Positions 23,797-31,388 of a stretch of DNA of 37,629 nt are shown here, one piece after another (the first letter of the stretch is position 1; the number at the start of each line of letters is the position of its first letter). Source of the stretch: Ilumatobacteraceae bacterium (lineage in GTDB: Bacteria; Actinomycetota; Acidimicrobiia; Acidimicrobiales; Ilumatobacteraceae). Both the position numbers and the translations under genes were made by a program. The stretch lies in assembly GCA_024644465.1 (NCBI GenBank), contig JAHEKY010000021.1:1-37629 (forward strand). Reading direction: 5' to 3'. The notes below the pieces were generated by a model. It worked only from the letters and a program-made list of their open reading frames with translations, was not told the DNA's origin and ran no database searches.

Positions 23797-25164
23797 CTAC
23801 GGCAGCGGGCGGAACTTCGCGGTGAAGTGGCGCATCGCCGGGGGCTCCTCGGTGATCTCGTAGCCCGTGAGGTCCGTGACCGCGCCGCGCAACTCGTCGA
23901 ACACTTCGACGACGTAGTCGGCGTGTGACTGGGTGTACACGCGCCGCGGCATCGCGAGGCGGACGAGGTCCATCGCGGCGGGCTGCTCGCTGCCGTCGGG
24001 CCGGCGGCCGAACATCACGGTGCCGATCTCGGTCGTGCGGATGCCGCCCGCCTCGTACAGCGCACACGCCAGCGAGTGGCCCGGGTACTGCAGCGGCGGG
24101 ACGTGGGCCAGCCAGGTACGGGCGTCGACGAAGACCGCATGCCCGCCCGCCGGCTTGATCACCGGGACGCCCATCGCGTCGAGCCGCTCGACGATGTACT
24201 CATTGGTGCGCACCCGGTAGCGCAGGTAATCCTCGTCGACGACCTCGGCGAGGCCCTGCGCGATCGCGTCGAGGTCGCGGCCGGCGAGCCCGCCGTAGGT
24301 GGGGAAGCCCTCGGTCATGATCAGCCGGTTGCGGGCCTTCATCGCGAGGTCGTCGTCGTTGAGCGCGAGCCAGCCACCGATGTTGACGAGGGCGTCCTTC
24401 TTCGCCGACATCGTCATCCCGTCGGCCTTCGAGAACATGTCGCGCACGATGTCGGGGATGGAACGATCTTCCTGGCCCGGTTCGCGGTGCTTGATGAAGT
24501 GCGCGTTCTCGGCGAAGCGGCACGCATCGATGATGAACGGCTTGCCGTGGGCGTGTGCGATGTCGGCGGCGGCATGGATGTTGGCGAGGCTCGCGGGCTG
24601 GCCGCCGCCGGCGTTGTTCGTCACGGTGATCATCACGCACGGCACGTCGTCGGCGTGGTCGGCCATGAACCGCTCGAGGCGGGCGAGGTCGATGTTGCCC
24701 TTGAACGGCGACAGGTCGTTCGGATCGAGACCCTCCGGGACGAGGAGGTCGACCGCCTCGGCGCCGGTCGCCTCGATGTTCCCTCGGGTCGTGTCGAAGT
24801 GGGTGTTCGACGGCACTTTGCGTCCGGTGCCGCCGAGGATCGAGAACAGGATCGCCTCCGCGGCGCGTCCCTGGTGGGTGGGGATGATGTGCACGAAGTC
24901 GAACAAGTTGCGCACGGCGGCGTCGAAGCGCCAGAACGAGGGCGAGCCCGCGTAGCTCTCGTCGCCGGTCATCATCGTTCCCCACTGCGCGGCGCTCATC
25001 GCGGACGTGCCCGAGTCGGTCAGCAGGTCGATCATCACGTCGTCGGCGTGCAGCGCGAACGTGTTCCAGTGCGCGTCGCGCAGCAGTCGCTCCCGCTCGT
25101 CGCGGGTGGTGAACCGGATCGGTTCGACCGACTTGATGCGAAACGGTTCGATGATCGTCTTCAT
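23797..25164 (-). CDS. tnaA: Tryptophanase (tryptophan indole-lyase)
   Basis: A 455-residue PLP enzyme of the tryptophanase / tyrosine phenol-lyase family, which converts tryptophan to indole, pyruvate and ammonia. The PLP lysine is Lys256 in MSAKKDALVNIGG; ACRFAEN and the EGFPTYGGLAGRD block are conserved. Three positions that separate the two activities read as tryptophanase: Asp124 in HFDTTRG (Thr in tyrosine phenol-lyase), Ile380 in TEIG (Arg in tyrosine phenol-lyase) and His446 in MRHFTAKF (Phe in tyrosine phenol-lyase). The start at 25164 fits homology. It lies 80 nt after a same-strand amidohydrolase gene, with a 27-bp perfect palindrome between. No TnaC-like leader or tryptophan permease is visible. 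Confidence 0.9.
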   Translation of the reverse strand: MKTIIEPFRIKSVEPIRFTTRDERERLLRDAHWNTFALHADDVMIDLLTDSGTSAMSAAQWGTMMTGDESYAGSPSFWRFDAAVRNLFDFVHIIPTHQGRAAEAILFSILGGTGRKVPSNTHFDTTRGNIEATGAEAVDLLVPEGLDPNDLSPFKGNIDLARLERFMADHADDVPCVMITVTNNAGGGQPASLANIHAAADIAHAHGKPFIIDACRFAENAHFIKHREPGQEDRSIPDIVRDMFSKADGMTMSAKKDALVNIGGWLALNDDDLAMKARNRLIMTEGFPTYGGLAGRDLDAIAQGLAEVVDEDYLRYRVRTNEYIVERLDAMGVPVIKPAGGHAVFVDARTWLAHVPPLQYPGHSLACALYEAGGIRTTEIGTVMFGRRPDGSEQPAAMDLVRLAMPRRVYTQSHADYVVEVFDELRGAVTDLTGYEITEEPPAMRHFTAKFRPLP

Positions 25165-25193
25165 GGGTGAGGACTCCTGGTTGGAAGGCGTGG

Positions 25194-25220
25194 TACATCT
25201 GGTGCCAGGCACCAGATGTA
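25194..25220. repeat. 27-bp perfect palindrome between the amidohydrolase gene and tnaA
   Basis: Thirteen-base arms (TACATCTGGTGCC at 25194-25206 and its complement at 25208-25220) flank one central A. As RNA it would form a very tight hairpin. It could be a regulator site, a processing or stability hairpin, or a copy of a dispersed palindromic repeat; there is no second copy in this window. Confidence 0.7.
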
Positions 25221-25244
25221 ACACCGTGGACGTTGGGGTATCGG

Positions 25245-26465
25245 CTACTTGACCCGGCGGCCGCGTTGCCAGACGTGGGTGACGCGGTCGGGCCGACCCC
25301 AGACCGTGCGGTCGTCGAGCGGATTCGTGTCGAGCGCGATCACGTCGGCGTCGTAGCCGGCGACCAACTGGCCGGTGCGCGGCGCCTGGGCGCCGAGGGT
25401 CTCCGGGCCGTTCGCCGTGGCGGCCTCGATCGCTTCGAGATCGGTCAGACCGGCGTTGATCAGATGCTCGATCTCGCGACTGTTCTCGCCGTACATCTGG
25501 CCGGACACGAAGATGTCGCAGCCGGCGGCGATCTTCACGCCCTTCGCGATCGCGATCTTCATCGCCTGCTCGTGGGCACCGGCGATCATCTGGCCCTTTT
25601 CGTATGCGTACCGCGGGAGTGCGTCGATCTGGCCAAGCAGCGACTCGATCACGAACCGGGTCGGCACGAGCATCGCCCCGGTCTCGACCATCTTGTCGGC
25701 CGCCTCCTCGTCGAGGAAGCTGCCGTGCTCGATCGTGTGGCACCCCGCCCGCAGCGCCGCCATGATTCCCGCCTTGCCGTGACAGTGCGCCGCGACGATC
25801 CGCTCGGCGCGGCCCGCTTCGGCGACGATCGCCGCGAGTTCCTCGTCGGAGAACTGCTGGTGCATCGGGTGATCGACCTCGCTCATCACCCCACCCGACG
25901 CGCAGATCTTGATCAGCTTGGCGTTCGCCCGCAGGTTGGTGCGCACGGCCCGCAATGCCTCCGGCACACCGTCGCACAGGATCGAGAACCCGAACGTGCA
26001 ACTCACGCTGTGGACCACGTCGAGCGGCAGCGCATGGATGTCGCCGTGGCCGCCGGTCGTCGAGAGCACCCGTCCCGCACCGTGGATGTGCGGTCCGCGT
26101 ATCCTGCCCTCCTCGACCGCCGGCGCCAACGACACGCCCATCCCGCCGACGTCGCGCGCGCTCGTGATCCCGCCGTCGAGCATCGCGCCGGCGTCGGCCA
26201 CGGCGCGCGCTGCGGCCGTGATCGGGTTGGTCGTCGCGATGAGCTCGAGGTTTGGCTGCTGCATCCCGATGAAGTGCGTGTGGCAGTCCCACAGGCCAGG
26301 CATCGCGGCCGGTACTTCCTCGACGGTGTCGTCCGAGGAACGCGCCGGTGCAACGGCGCTCGGGCCGGCGTAGGTGATCTCTCCGGCGTCGAGCACGACG
26401 GTGCCCCGCTCGACCGGCTCGCCCCGGCCGGGGATCAGTACCTCCGCCACGATGTGCTGCGCCAT
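25245..26465 (-). CDS. Amidohydrolase family protein (prolidase/imidazolonepropionase-like)
   Basis: A 406-residue binuclear-metal amidohydrolase. Ligands are the HxH of WDCHTHF (His62, His64), the likely carboxylated Lys186 in IKICASGGV, His in AAHCHGKAG and IEHGSF, and Asp317 in GCD. The N- and C-terminal strands form the usual small beta-sandwich (VVLDAGEITYAG; GYDADVIALDTNPLDD). The ASGGV and CHTIEHG blocks match Xaa-Pro dipeptidase-like members that hydrolyse dipeptides or N-acyl amino acids. The exact substrate is unknown. It precedes tnaA on the same strand, so release of amino acids for the lyase is an attractive but unproven link. A TACCGT -10 lies about 35 nt upstream. Confidence 0.88.
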   Translation of the reverse strand: MAQHIVAEVLIPGRGEPVERGTVVLDAGEITYAGPSAVAPARSSDDTVEEVPAAMPGLWDCHTHFIGMQQPNLELIATTNPITAAARAVADAGAMLDGGITSARDVGGMGVSLAPAVEEGRIRGPHIHGAGRVLSTTGGHGDIHALPLDVVHSVSCTFGFSILCDGVPEALRAVRTNLRANAKLIKICASGGVMSEVDHPMHQQFSDEELAAIVAEAGRAERIVAAHCHGKAGIMAALRAGCHTIEHGSFLDEEAADKMVETGAMLVPTRFVIESLLGQIDALPRYAYEKGQMIAGAHEQAMKIAIAKGVKIAAGCDIFVSGQMYGENSREIEHLINAGLTDLEAIEAATANGPETLGAQAPRTGQLVAGYDADVIALDTNPLDDRTVWGRPDRVTHVWQRGRRVK

Positions 26466-26499
26466 GCTCGACTCGCTTTCTTTCCGACCGACGAATCAC

Positions 26500-26505
26500 A
26501 CGGTA
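26500..26505 (-). promoter_or_regulatory. Predicted -10 of the amidohydrolase-tnaA unit
   Basis: TACCGT on the minus strand, leaving a leader of roughly 28 nt with a GAAAGAAAGCGAG purine-rich ribosome site before the ATG at 26465. Confidence 0.4.
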
Positions 26506-26551
26506 CGTCACGCGCCCGGGCCGACCGTCCGGCGCGTCGAACGCCCACTGA

Positions 26552-26557
26552 TACCGT
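26552..26557 (+). promoter_or_regulatory. Predicted -10 of the alpha/beta hydrolase gene
   Basis: TACCGT with a leader of about 45 nt ending in GAGGAGGT, a strong ribosome site 4 nt before the ATG at 26608. It is the plus half of a divergent promoter region. Confidence 0.4.
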
Positions 26558-26607
26558 CGCGTGACTGCCCACCGCGCAGTCGACTCCTTCATTCTCGAGG
26601 AGGTCTG

Positions 26608-27465
26608 ATGGATGACGCGTTGACACTTCCCGACGGGCGATCGCTCGGCTGGGCCGTGTACGGCGACCCTGCAGGACGGCCGCTGGTCGCACTCCACGGG
26701 TCGCCGGACTCGCGCATCATCTGGCGTCTCGCCGACGACGCAGCCGCACGACTCGGCATCCGTGTGATCGCGCCAGACCGGCCGGGGTTCGGATTGAGCG
26801 ACCCCCATCCGCGGCGCACCGTGCTCGACTGGGTCGACGACCAGGACGCGCTCGCCGCCCACCTCGGCCTCGGCGGCTACCCGATCATCGCAGTTTCCGG
26901 CGGCAGCCCGTACGCAACCGCATTCGCCTGGGCACGCCCCGACACGGTGACCCGGCTCGGCCTGTTCTCGGTGATCGCCCCGCTGCACGAGCCGGGCGTA
27001 CTCGCCGGGACGAACCGGCAGGTCGGCCTGACATTCCGGTTGGCGCGGCGGGCGCCGTTCGTGCTGGGTCCGATCGCGAGGCTGATCGTGCGGTCGGCGT
27101 CGCGCAACCCGGCGGCGGTCGAGCGACGTCTCATCCGGACCCGGCCGCCGGCCGACCGTGAGGTGATCGAACGGACCGAGGTTCTCGCGATCCTGCGCGA
27201 GAACCTACCGAACCAGTTCCGGCATGCGCCGACGATCGCCCGCGAGATGCGGCTCGCCGCGCGCGACTGGGGATTTCCGCTGAGCGAGATCGACGTGCGC
27301 ACGACGATCTGGCAGGGCGGGCTGGACGACGTCCACTCGCCGGCGATGGCGCGCCACCTGGCCACGGTGATTCCCGGCGCCGACCTCGTGTACGAACCCG
27401 GCTACGCCACGTTCAACTGGATCGACCGGATCGACGAGATGCTGGGCACGCTCGTCGACGGGTGA
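26608..27465 (+). CDS. Alpha/beta hydrolase, possibly lacking the catalytic histidine
   Basis: A 285-residue alpha/beta hydrolase. The oxyanion region LHGSPDSR, the DRPGFGLSD turn and a nucleophile elbow AVSGGSP (Ser97) are clear, and the acidic residue is probably in WQGGLDDVHSP. Where the family normally has a GH pair near the C-terminus, this protein reads EPGYATFNW (Tyr266, Thr268), so the general base seems to be missing. It may be inactive, use another residue, or carry a recent point change. It has a very good ribosome site, is divergent from the amidohydrolase gene and ends at a strong hairpin facing a convergent membrane-protein gene. Confidence 0.85.
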   Translation: MDDALTLPDGRSLGWAVYGDPAGRPLVALHGSPDSRIIWRLADDAAARLGIRVIAPDRPGFGLSDPHPRRTVLDWVDDQDALAAHLGLGGYPIIAVSGGSPYATAFAWARPDTVTRLGLFSVIAPLHEPGVLAGTNRQVGLTFRLARRAPFVLGPIARLIVRSASRNPAAVERRLIRTRPPADREVIERTEVLAILRENLPNQFRHAPTIAREMRLAARDWGFPLSEIDVRTTIWQGGLDDVHSPAMARHLATVIPGADLVYEPGYATFNWIDRIDEMLGTLVDG

Positions 27466-27482
27466 ACGGACGCGCGAGGGGC

Positions 27483-27510
27483 CGGCGTCGTGCTCTCGGT
27501 CACGACGCCG
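27483..27510. terminator. Bidirectional hairpin terminator
   Basis: CGGCGTCGTG and CACGACGCCG form a perfect 10-bp stem with an 8-nt loop; flanking GGGG and CCCC can extend it. It lies between convergent genes. Confidence 0.7.
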
Positions 27511-27541
27511 ACCCCGACCTGCGGCCCGGGGCGCACCGCCG

Positions 27542-28228
27542 TCAGGCGGCGGCCTCCATGTGCCGCCGTTCCTCCACGGCGGACAGCGCGGGTCGCCGGC
27601 GATCGGCGAGCAGCCCCGCCGCGGCGAGCGCGACGAGGACGACGCCCGGGATCACGAAGAACCACGTGAACAACCGGAAGTCGGGCAAGCTCGCGACCTT
27701 GTCGTAGTTGCCCCGCTCGGCCTGCATCGTCGTCACCAGCGGCTCGTAGTGGTCGAGCCCGGCCGGCACCCGTTCGAAGATCCCGACGTTGCTGTCCATC
27801 AGCCCGAGCAGACCGCTGAAGTCGGACTGCATCTGGTCGAGGCCCTGCAGCATCTGCGTCATCGCAGGGAACTGCTGGCCCATGAACGCCTCGACGTCGG
27901 ACTCGGGCATCTGCATCGCCTGCGCGAGCGCGGGAACCATGTTGCCCGCGTCGACGCCGAGGGCCGTGAAGCCCGCGAGATAGCCGTTGAACTTGTCGAT
28001 GTTCTCCTGGGTCATCGCCGGAACGACATCGCCGAGCGGCACGAAGACGTCGTAGTAGTACGTCGCCGTCGTGTCGACGTTGGTCTCCTCCATGATCGGC
28101 GCGAAGGCGTCGATCATCTTCTGGCCACCGTCGGCCTTGTCGGGCAGCCCCATCGCGAACGGAGCGACGATCAACATCGCCCCGACGACGAGGACAGCCC
28201 ACAACACCTTGCGAATCATGACCTTCAC
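27542..28228 (-). CDS. Two-TM membrane protein of unknown function
   Basis: I do not recognise this family. The 228-residue protein has an N-terminal hydrophobic segment (about 6-27), an outer domain of about 155 residues rich in Met, Asp and Gln (several MxQM-type stretches and predicted helices), a second transmembrane helix (about 188-208, FTWFFVIPGVVLVALAAAGLLA) and a short basic/acidic tail inside. There are no cysteines and no recognisable catalytic residues. The GTG at 28228 has GGAG at 5 nt; an in-frame ATG at 28219 is an alternative start. It is divergent from the sulfur/redox operon with 212 bp between, so it might share regulatory sites there. Confidence 0.72.
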   Translation of the reverse strand: MKVMIRKVLWAVLVVGAMLIVAPFAMGLPDKADGGQKMIDAFAPIMEETNVDTTATYYYDVFVPLGDVVPAMTQENIDKFNGYLAGFTALGVDAGNMVPALAQAMQMPESDVEAFMGQQFPAMTQMLQGLDQMQSDFSGLLGLMDSNVGIFERVPAGLDHYEPLVTTMQAERGNYDKVASLPDFRLFTWFFVIPGVVLVALAAAGLLADRRRPALSAVEERRHMEAAA

Positions 28229-28354
28229 TTCCTCTCCGGCCGCGGGTGTCGCAGCCGCCTACTCACCAACGTGCACCTCGTGCTCTTCATGCGGAATGGG
28301 CCTTCGTCACAATCTGCAGAACGCGGTATGAGCGGCGGTCGTGGCGCAGAGATC

Positions 28355-28368
28355 GGGACCTTGGTCCC
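28355..28368. promoter_or_regulatory. 14-bp perfect palindrome upstream of the sulfur/redox operon
   Basis: GGGACC and GGTCCC around TT. The GGGAC...GTCCC frame resembles DevR/DosR-type (NarL/LuxR family) hypoxia and redox boxes in actinobacteria. It overlaps the likely -35 of the operon promoter. The regulator identity is inference. Confidence 0.5.
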
Positions 28369-28440
28369 TGTGCGCGTCGCAGGATCAGGCGCATGCTGCA
28401 GGAAGAGGCACGAAGCCGCACAACGAGACACGAGACCGAG

Positions 28441-29202
28441 ATGCCCACCTTCCTCACCACCAAAGACGTCCAGGACCTGATCAACGTCGATCGGTCGACC
28501 GTCTACCGCATGGCCGAGGACGGCCGGTTGCCCGGGGTCAAGGTCGGCCGCCAGTGGCGCTTCCCCGCCAACCGGCTCGCCGCGCAACTCGGCCTCGACG
28601 CGCCGCCCACCGCGAGCGGCGAACCGGCGCCGCCCGAACCCGAGTTCCAGTTGGGCGAGCTGCTCGAACCCGACGGGTTGCAGTCGATCATCGAGCTGCT
28701 CGGCGAGCTGATCGGGCTGATGGCGGTGGCGACCGACATGGACGGCCGGCCGCTCACCACGGTTGCCAACCGGTGCGGCTTCTACTCGGCGTTCGCAGAA
28801 CAGCCGGGTGCCGCCGAAGCGTGCCTCCAGGGGTGGCGCCAACTGGCCGAACAGCCGCACGTCGCCGCTCGCTTCGTCCCGACGCACCTCGGCTTCCTCT
28901 GCGCGCGCACCTTCGTCTGGGTCGACCGCCGTCCCGTCGGCATGCTCGTCGTCGGCGGGGTCACCCCCGATCGCTGGCCGCCCGACCCCGCATCGCTCGA
29001 GCAGATCGCCGACGAGGTGGGCGTGGCGGTGAGCACGCTGCACGACGCCGTCGCGCAGACCTACGACGTCGACCCGGACCGGCGTCGCTGGATCCTCCGA
29101 GAACTCCCGCAGTTCGGCGACCTCGTGTCGCGCCTCGCGACGGCACGACACCGGCTGCTCGCACACGACCATTCCAACCTCCCAGAACGGACCGCATCAT
29201 GA
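28441..29202 (+). CDS. Excisionase-type HTH regulator with PocR sensory domain
   Basis: A 253-residue regulator. Residues 3-48 are a MerR/excisionase-like helix-turn-helix (FLTTKDVQDLINVDRSTVYRMAEDGRLPGVKVGRQWRFP). Residues about 75-215 match the PocR ligand-binding domain: LQSIIELLGELIGLMAVATDMDGRPLT, a Cys in VANRCGFYSAF and a second pair in EACLQGW and GFLCARTFVWV, followed by VGMLVVGGVTPDRW. Three cysteines suggest redox or metal sensing. It is the first gene of a five-gene operon, overlaps the SQR-like gene by 4 nt (ATGA) and probably controls it. An in-frame ATG at 28393 with a CAGGAT -10-like hexamer 7 nt upstream would add 16 residues as a leaderless start; 28441 is preferred because homology begins there. 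Confidence 0.82.
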   Translation: MPTFLTTKDVQDLINVDRSTVYRMAEDGRLPGVKVGRQWRFPANRLAAQLGLDAPPTASGEPAPPEPEFQLGELLEPDGLQSIIELLGELIGLMAVATDMDGRPLTTVANRCGFYSAFAEQPGAAEACLQGWRQLAEQPHVAARFVPTHLGFLCARTFVWVDRRPVGMLVVGGVTPDRWPPDPASLEQIADEVGVAVSTLHDAVAQTYDVDPDRRRWILRELPQFGDLVSRLATARHRLLAHDHSNLPERTAS

Positions 29203-30443
29203 AACGCCTCCTCGTCCTCGGCGCCGGCACGGCCGGCACGATGGCGGTGAACAAGCTCCGCCCGCTGCTCCCCGGCGACGAGTGGCAGATCACCGTCGTC
29301 GACTCGAAGCCCGAGCACCACTACCAGCCCGGCTACCTCTTCATCCCGTTCGGTACGTATCAGCCCGCCGAGGTCGTCAAGCCGTCGGCGCCGCTGTTGA
29401 CCGACGGCGTCGAACTCCTCATCGGTGACGTCGACGTCGTCGAGGCCGCCGATTCCCTGGTGCGGCTGACCGATGGCACCGAACTCCCCTACGACCAGCT
29501 GATCATCGCCACCGGTACGCACCCCCGCCGCGACCAGACCGAGGGTCTGGACAGCGACGAGTACGGGCGCACGATCCACGACTTCTACACGCTCGAGGGC
29601 GCGACCGCGCTCGCCGGCGTGCTCGCCGACTGGCCGGGCGGTCGGCTGGTGATGAACATCGCCGAGATGCCGATCAAGTGCCCCGTCGCGCCACTGGAGT
29701 TCATGTTCCTCGCCGACTCGTTCTTCACCGACCGGGGCATGCGCGACAAGGTAGAGCTCGTCTACGTGACGCCGCTCGATGGCGCGTTCACGAAGCCGGT
29801 CGCGGCGAAGCATCTCGGCACGATGCTCGCGACTCGCGACATCGCGTTGGAAACCGACTTCATGGTGATGGAGGTCGACGGCGACGCGAGGAAGATCGTC
29901 AGCTACGACGAACGCGAGGTGCCGTACGACCTGCTCGTCACCGTCCCGGTCAACATGGGCGCGGACTTCGTCGAGCGGTCCGGTCTCGGCGACGAACTGA
30001 ACCACGTCGAAGTCGACAAGTTCACATTCCTGTCCGACGACCACGACAACATCTTCGCCCTCGGCGACGCCGCGAACCTCCCGACGTCGAAGGCCGGCTC
30101 GGTCGCCCACTTCGCCGTCGACGTGTTCATCGACAACTTCATGCAGCACATCGCCGGCCGCCCGATGACCCACCGGTTCGACGGCCATGCCAACTGCTTC
30201 ATCGAGTCCGGTGCGGGCAAGGGCCTGCTGATCGACTTCAACTACGACGTCGAGCCGCTCCCCGGCAAGTACCCGCTTCCCGGCATCGGCCCGTTCTCGC
30301 TGCTGAAGGAGACCGAAGCGAACCACTGGGGCAAGTTGATGTTCAAGTGGACGTACTGGAACATGCTGCTGCCCGGCCGTGACCTGCCGCTCCCCGCGGA
30401 CATGACGATGGCCGGCAAGATCAGAGAGGAGGTGCCGGCATGA
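29199..30443 (+). CDS. Sulfide:quinone oxidoreductase-like FAD protein
   Basis: A 414-residue flavoprotein of the SQR/FCSD group. The FAD motif is LVLGAGTAGTMA at the N-terminus, the second FAD segment is NIFALGDAANLP, and ATGTHP closes the first Rossmann half. The redox cysteines are Cys161 (IKCPVAP) and Cys333 (ANCFIES), the two essential positions of SQR-type enzymes; the third cysteine of some classes is absent. The C-terminal WGKLMFKWTYWNMLLPGR is an amphipathic membrane-binding tail. It probably oxidises sulfide or a persulfide and passes electrons to quinone at the inner membrane face. Coupled by 4-nt overlaps to the regulator and the DUF1641 gene, with DsrC- and DsrE-like sulfur carriers following. 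Confidence 0.88.
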   Translation: MKRLLVLGAGTAGTMAVNKLRPLLPGDEWQITVVDSKPEHHYQPGYLFIPFGTYQPAEVVKPSAPLLTDGVELLIGDVDVVEAADSLVRLTDGTELPYDQLIIATGTHPRRDQTEGLDSDEYGRTIHDFYTLEGATALAGVLADWPGGRLVMNIAEMPIKCPVAPLEFMFLADSFFTDRGMRDKVELVYVTPLDGAFTKPVAAKHLGTMLATRDIALETDFMVMEVDGDARKIVSYDEREVPYDLLVTVPVNMGADFVERSGLGDELNHVEVDKFTFLSDDHDNIFALGDAANLPTSKAGSVAHFAVDVFIDNFMQHIAGRPMTHRFDGHANCFIESGAGKGLLIDFNYDVEPLPGKYPLPGIGPFSLLKETEANHWGKLMFKWTYWNMLLPGRDLPLPADMTMAGKIREEVPA

Positions 30444-31039
30444 CCGTCACCGAGACGACCAGCGGGGTCGCCGTGTCCGTCGATCGGATGGCGATGCTCG
30501 AAGCGAAGATCGATCTGCTCACCGAGCGGATCACCGTGCTGACCGACGACGCCGAACATCGTGCCCGTCAGCGGGCGATGTTCGACGAGTTCACCGCCGA
30601 CGTGTCCCGGATCTCCGGCGACGCACTGGACCTCGTGACCGAACGGCTGGCCGAGGCCGAGCGCAAGGGCTACTTCACCGTCGCGAAAGCCGGTGCCCGA
30701 GTCGCCGATCGGGTCGTCACGTCGCTCGACGAGGACGACCTCGACCAGCTCGGTGACAACGTCGTGGCGATCCTCGACACCGTCCGCGAGATCACCCAGC
30801 CCGAGCTGCTGACGCTGCTCGGCCGGATGGTCGGCGCGGTGCGTGCCGAACAGGAGCGCGTCGACAACGAGCACGGCGATGCCCCGGGCTTCTGGGCGCT
30901 CGCCAAGGAACTGCGGGACCCCGACGTCCGACGCGGCATGGCGCGAGCGCTGCACACGCTGCGCACCGTCTCGCTCCAGACCGGCCCCGCCGCAAGCACA
31001 ACCGACCCAACCGCACCCCCCGAAGGAGAACACTCATGA
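30440..31039 (+). CDS. DUF1641 protein
   Basis: A 199-residue DUF1641-family protein. The N-terminal third is helical and likely coiled (DRMAMLEAKIDLLTERITVLTDDAEHRARQRAMFDEF). The family core follows with ILDTVREITQPELLTLLGRMV and the signature RDPDVRRGMARALHTLRTVS near the end. It is soluble and without cysteines or metal motifs, so it is more likely a structural or regulatory partner than a redox enzyme. Members typically lie beside SQR-like or formate-dehydrogenase genes. Here it overlaps the SQR-like gene and the DsrC-like gene by 4 nt on each side, so equimolar production is likely. Confidence 0.88.
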   Translation: MTVTETTSGVAVSVDRMAMLEAKIDLLTERITVLTDDAEHRARQRAMFDEFTADVSRISGDALDLVTERLAEAERKGYFTVAKAGARVADRVVTSLDEDDLDQLGDNVVAILDTVREITQPELLTLLGRMVGAVRAEQERVDNEHGDAPGFWALAKELRDPDVRRGMARALHTLRTVSLQTGPAASTTDPTAPPEGEHS

Positions 31040-31353
31040 GCACGACCACGATTGCCAACCGCGAGGTCCACGTCAACGACGAGGGCTTCATGACCGAGTA
31101 CGACGAGTGGAGCGAGGAACTCGCCCCCCACCTCGCCGCCGCGATCGGCATCGCCGAGCTGACCGATGATCACTGGAAGGCGATCAGGTTCCTGCGCGAG
31201 GACTTCGTCGACCAGCAGGAGACGGCGACGCTGCGCCGGGTGACCAAGGTCGGGGGCATCCCCACCAAGCAGTTGTTCACGCTCTTCCCGAAGAAGCCGG
31301 CCAAGAAGATGGCGTATGTCGCCGGGTTGCCCAAGCCCCGCGGCTGCGTCTGA
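31036..31353 (+). CDS. DsrC/TusE-like sulfur carrier with a single C-terminal cysteine
   Basis: A 105-residue DsrC/TusE-family protein: DDEGFMTEYDEWSEELA-like N-terminus, LTDDHWKAIRFLREDF core, GIPTKQLFTLFPKKPAKKMAYVAGLPKPRGCV arm. The penultimate Cys104 (CysA) is present. The partner cysteine of true DsrC, 11 residues upstream, is Ala (Ala93), so it cannot form the intramolecular disulfide of dissimilatory DsrC. It should therefore act as a one-cysteine persulfide carrier, as in TusE-type relay. Coupled to DUF1641 by ATGA overlap. The natural partners are the SQR-like and DsrE2-like proteins on either side. Confidence 0.9.
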   Translation: MSTTTIANREVHVNDEGFMTEYDEWSEELAPHLAAAIGIAELTDDHWKAIRFLREDFVDQQETATLRRVTKVGGIPTKQLFTLFPKKPAKKMAYVAGLPKPRGCV

Positions 31354-31388
31354 CGACCGGCCAACCGACCGACCTGAAAGGAATCGCA

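Noticed and set aside
23797-26988. Long minus-strand frame read as one 1063-residue protein
   Set aside because: Only the part from 25164 down is tryptophanase; the upstream extension is an Arg-rich shadow of the amidohydrolase gene.
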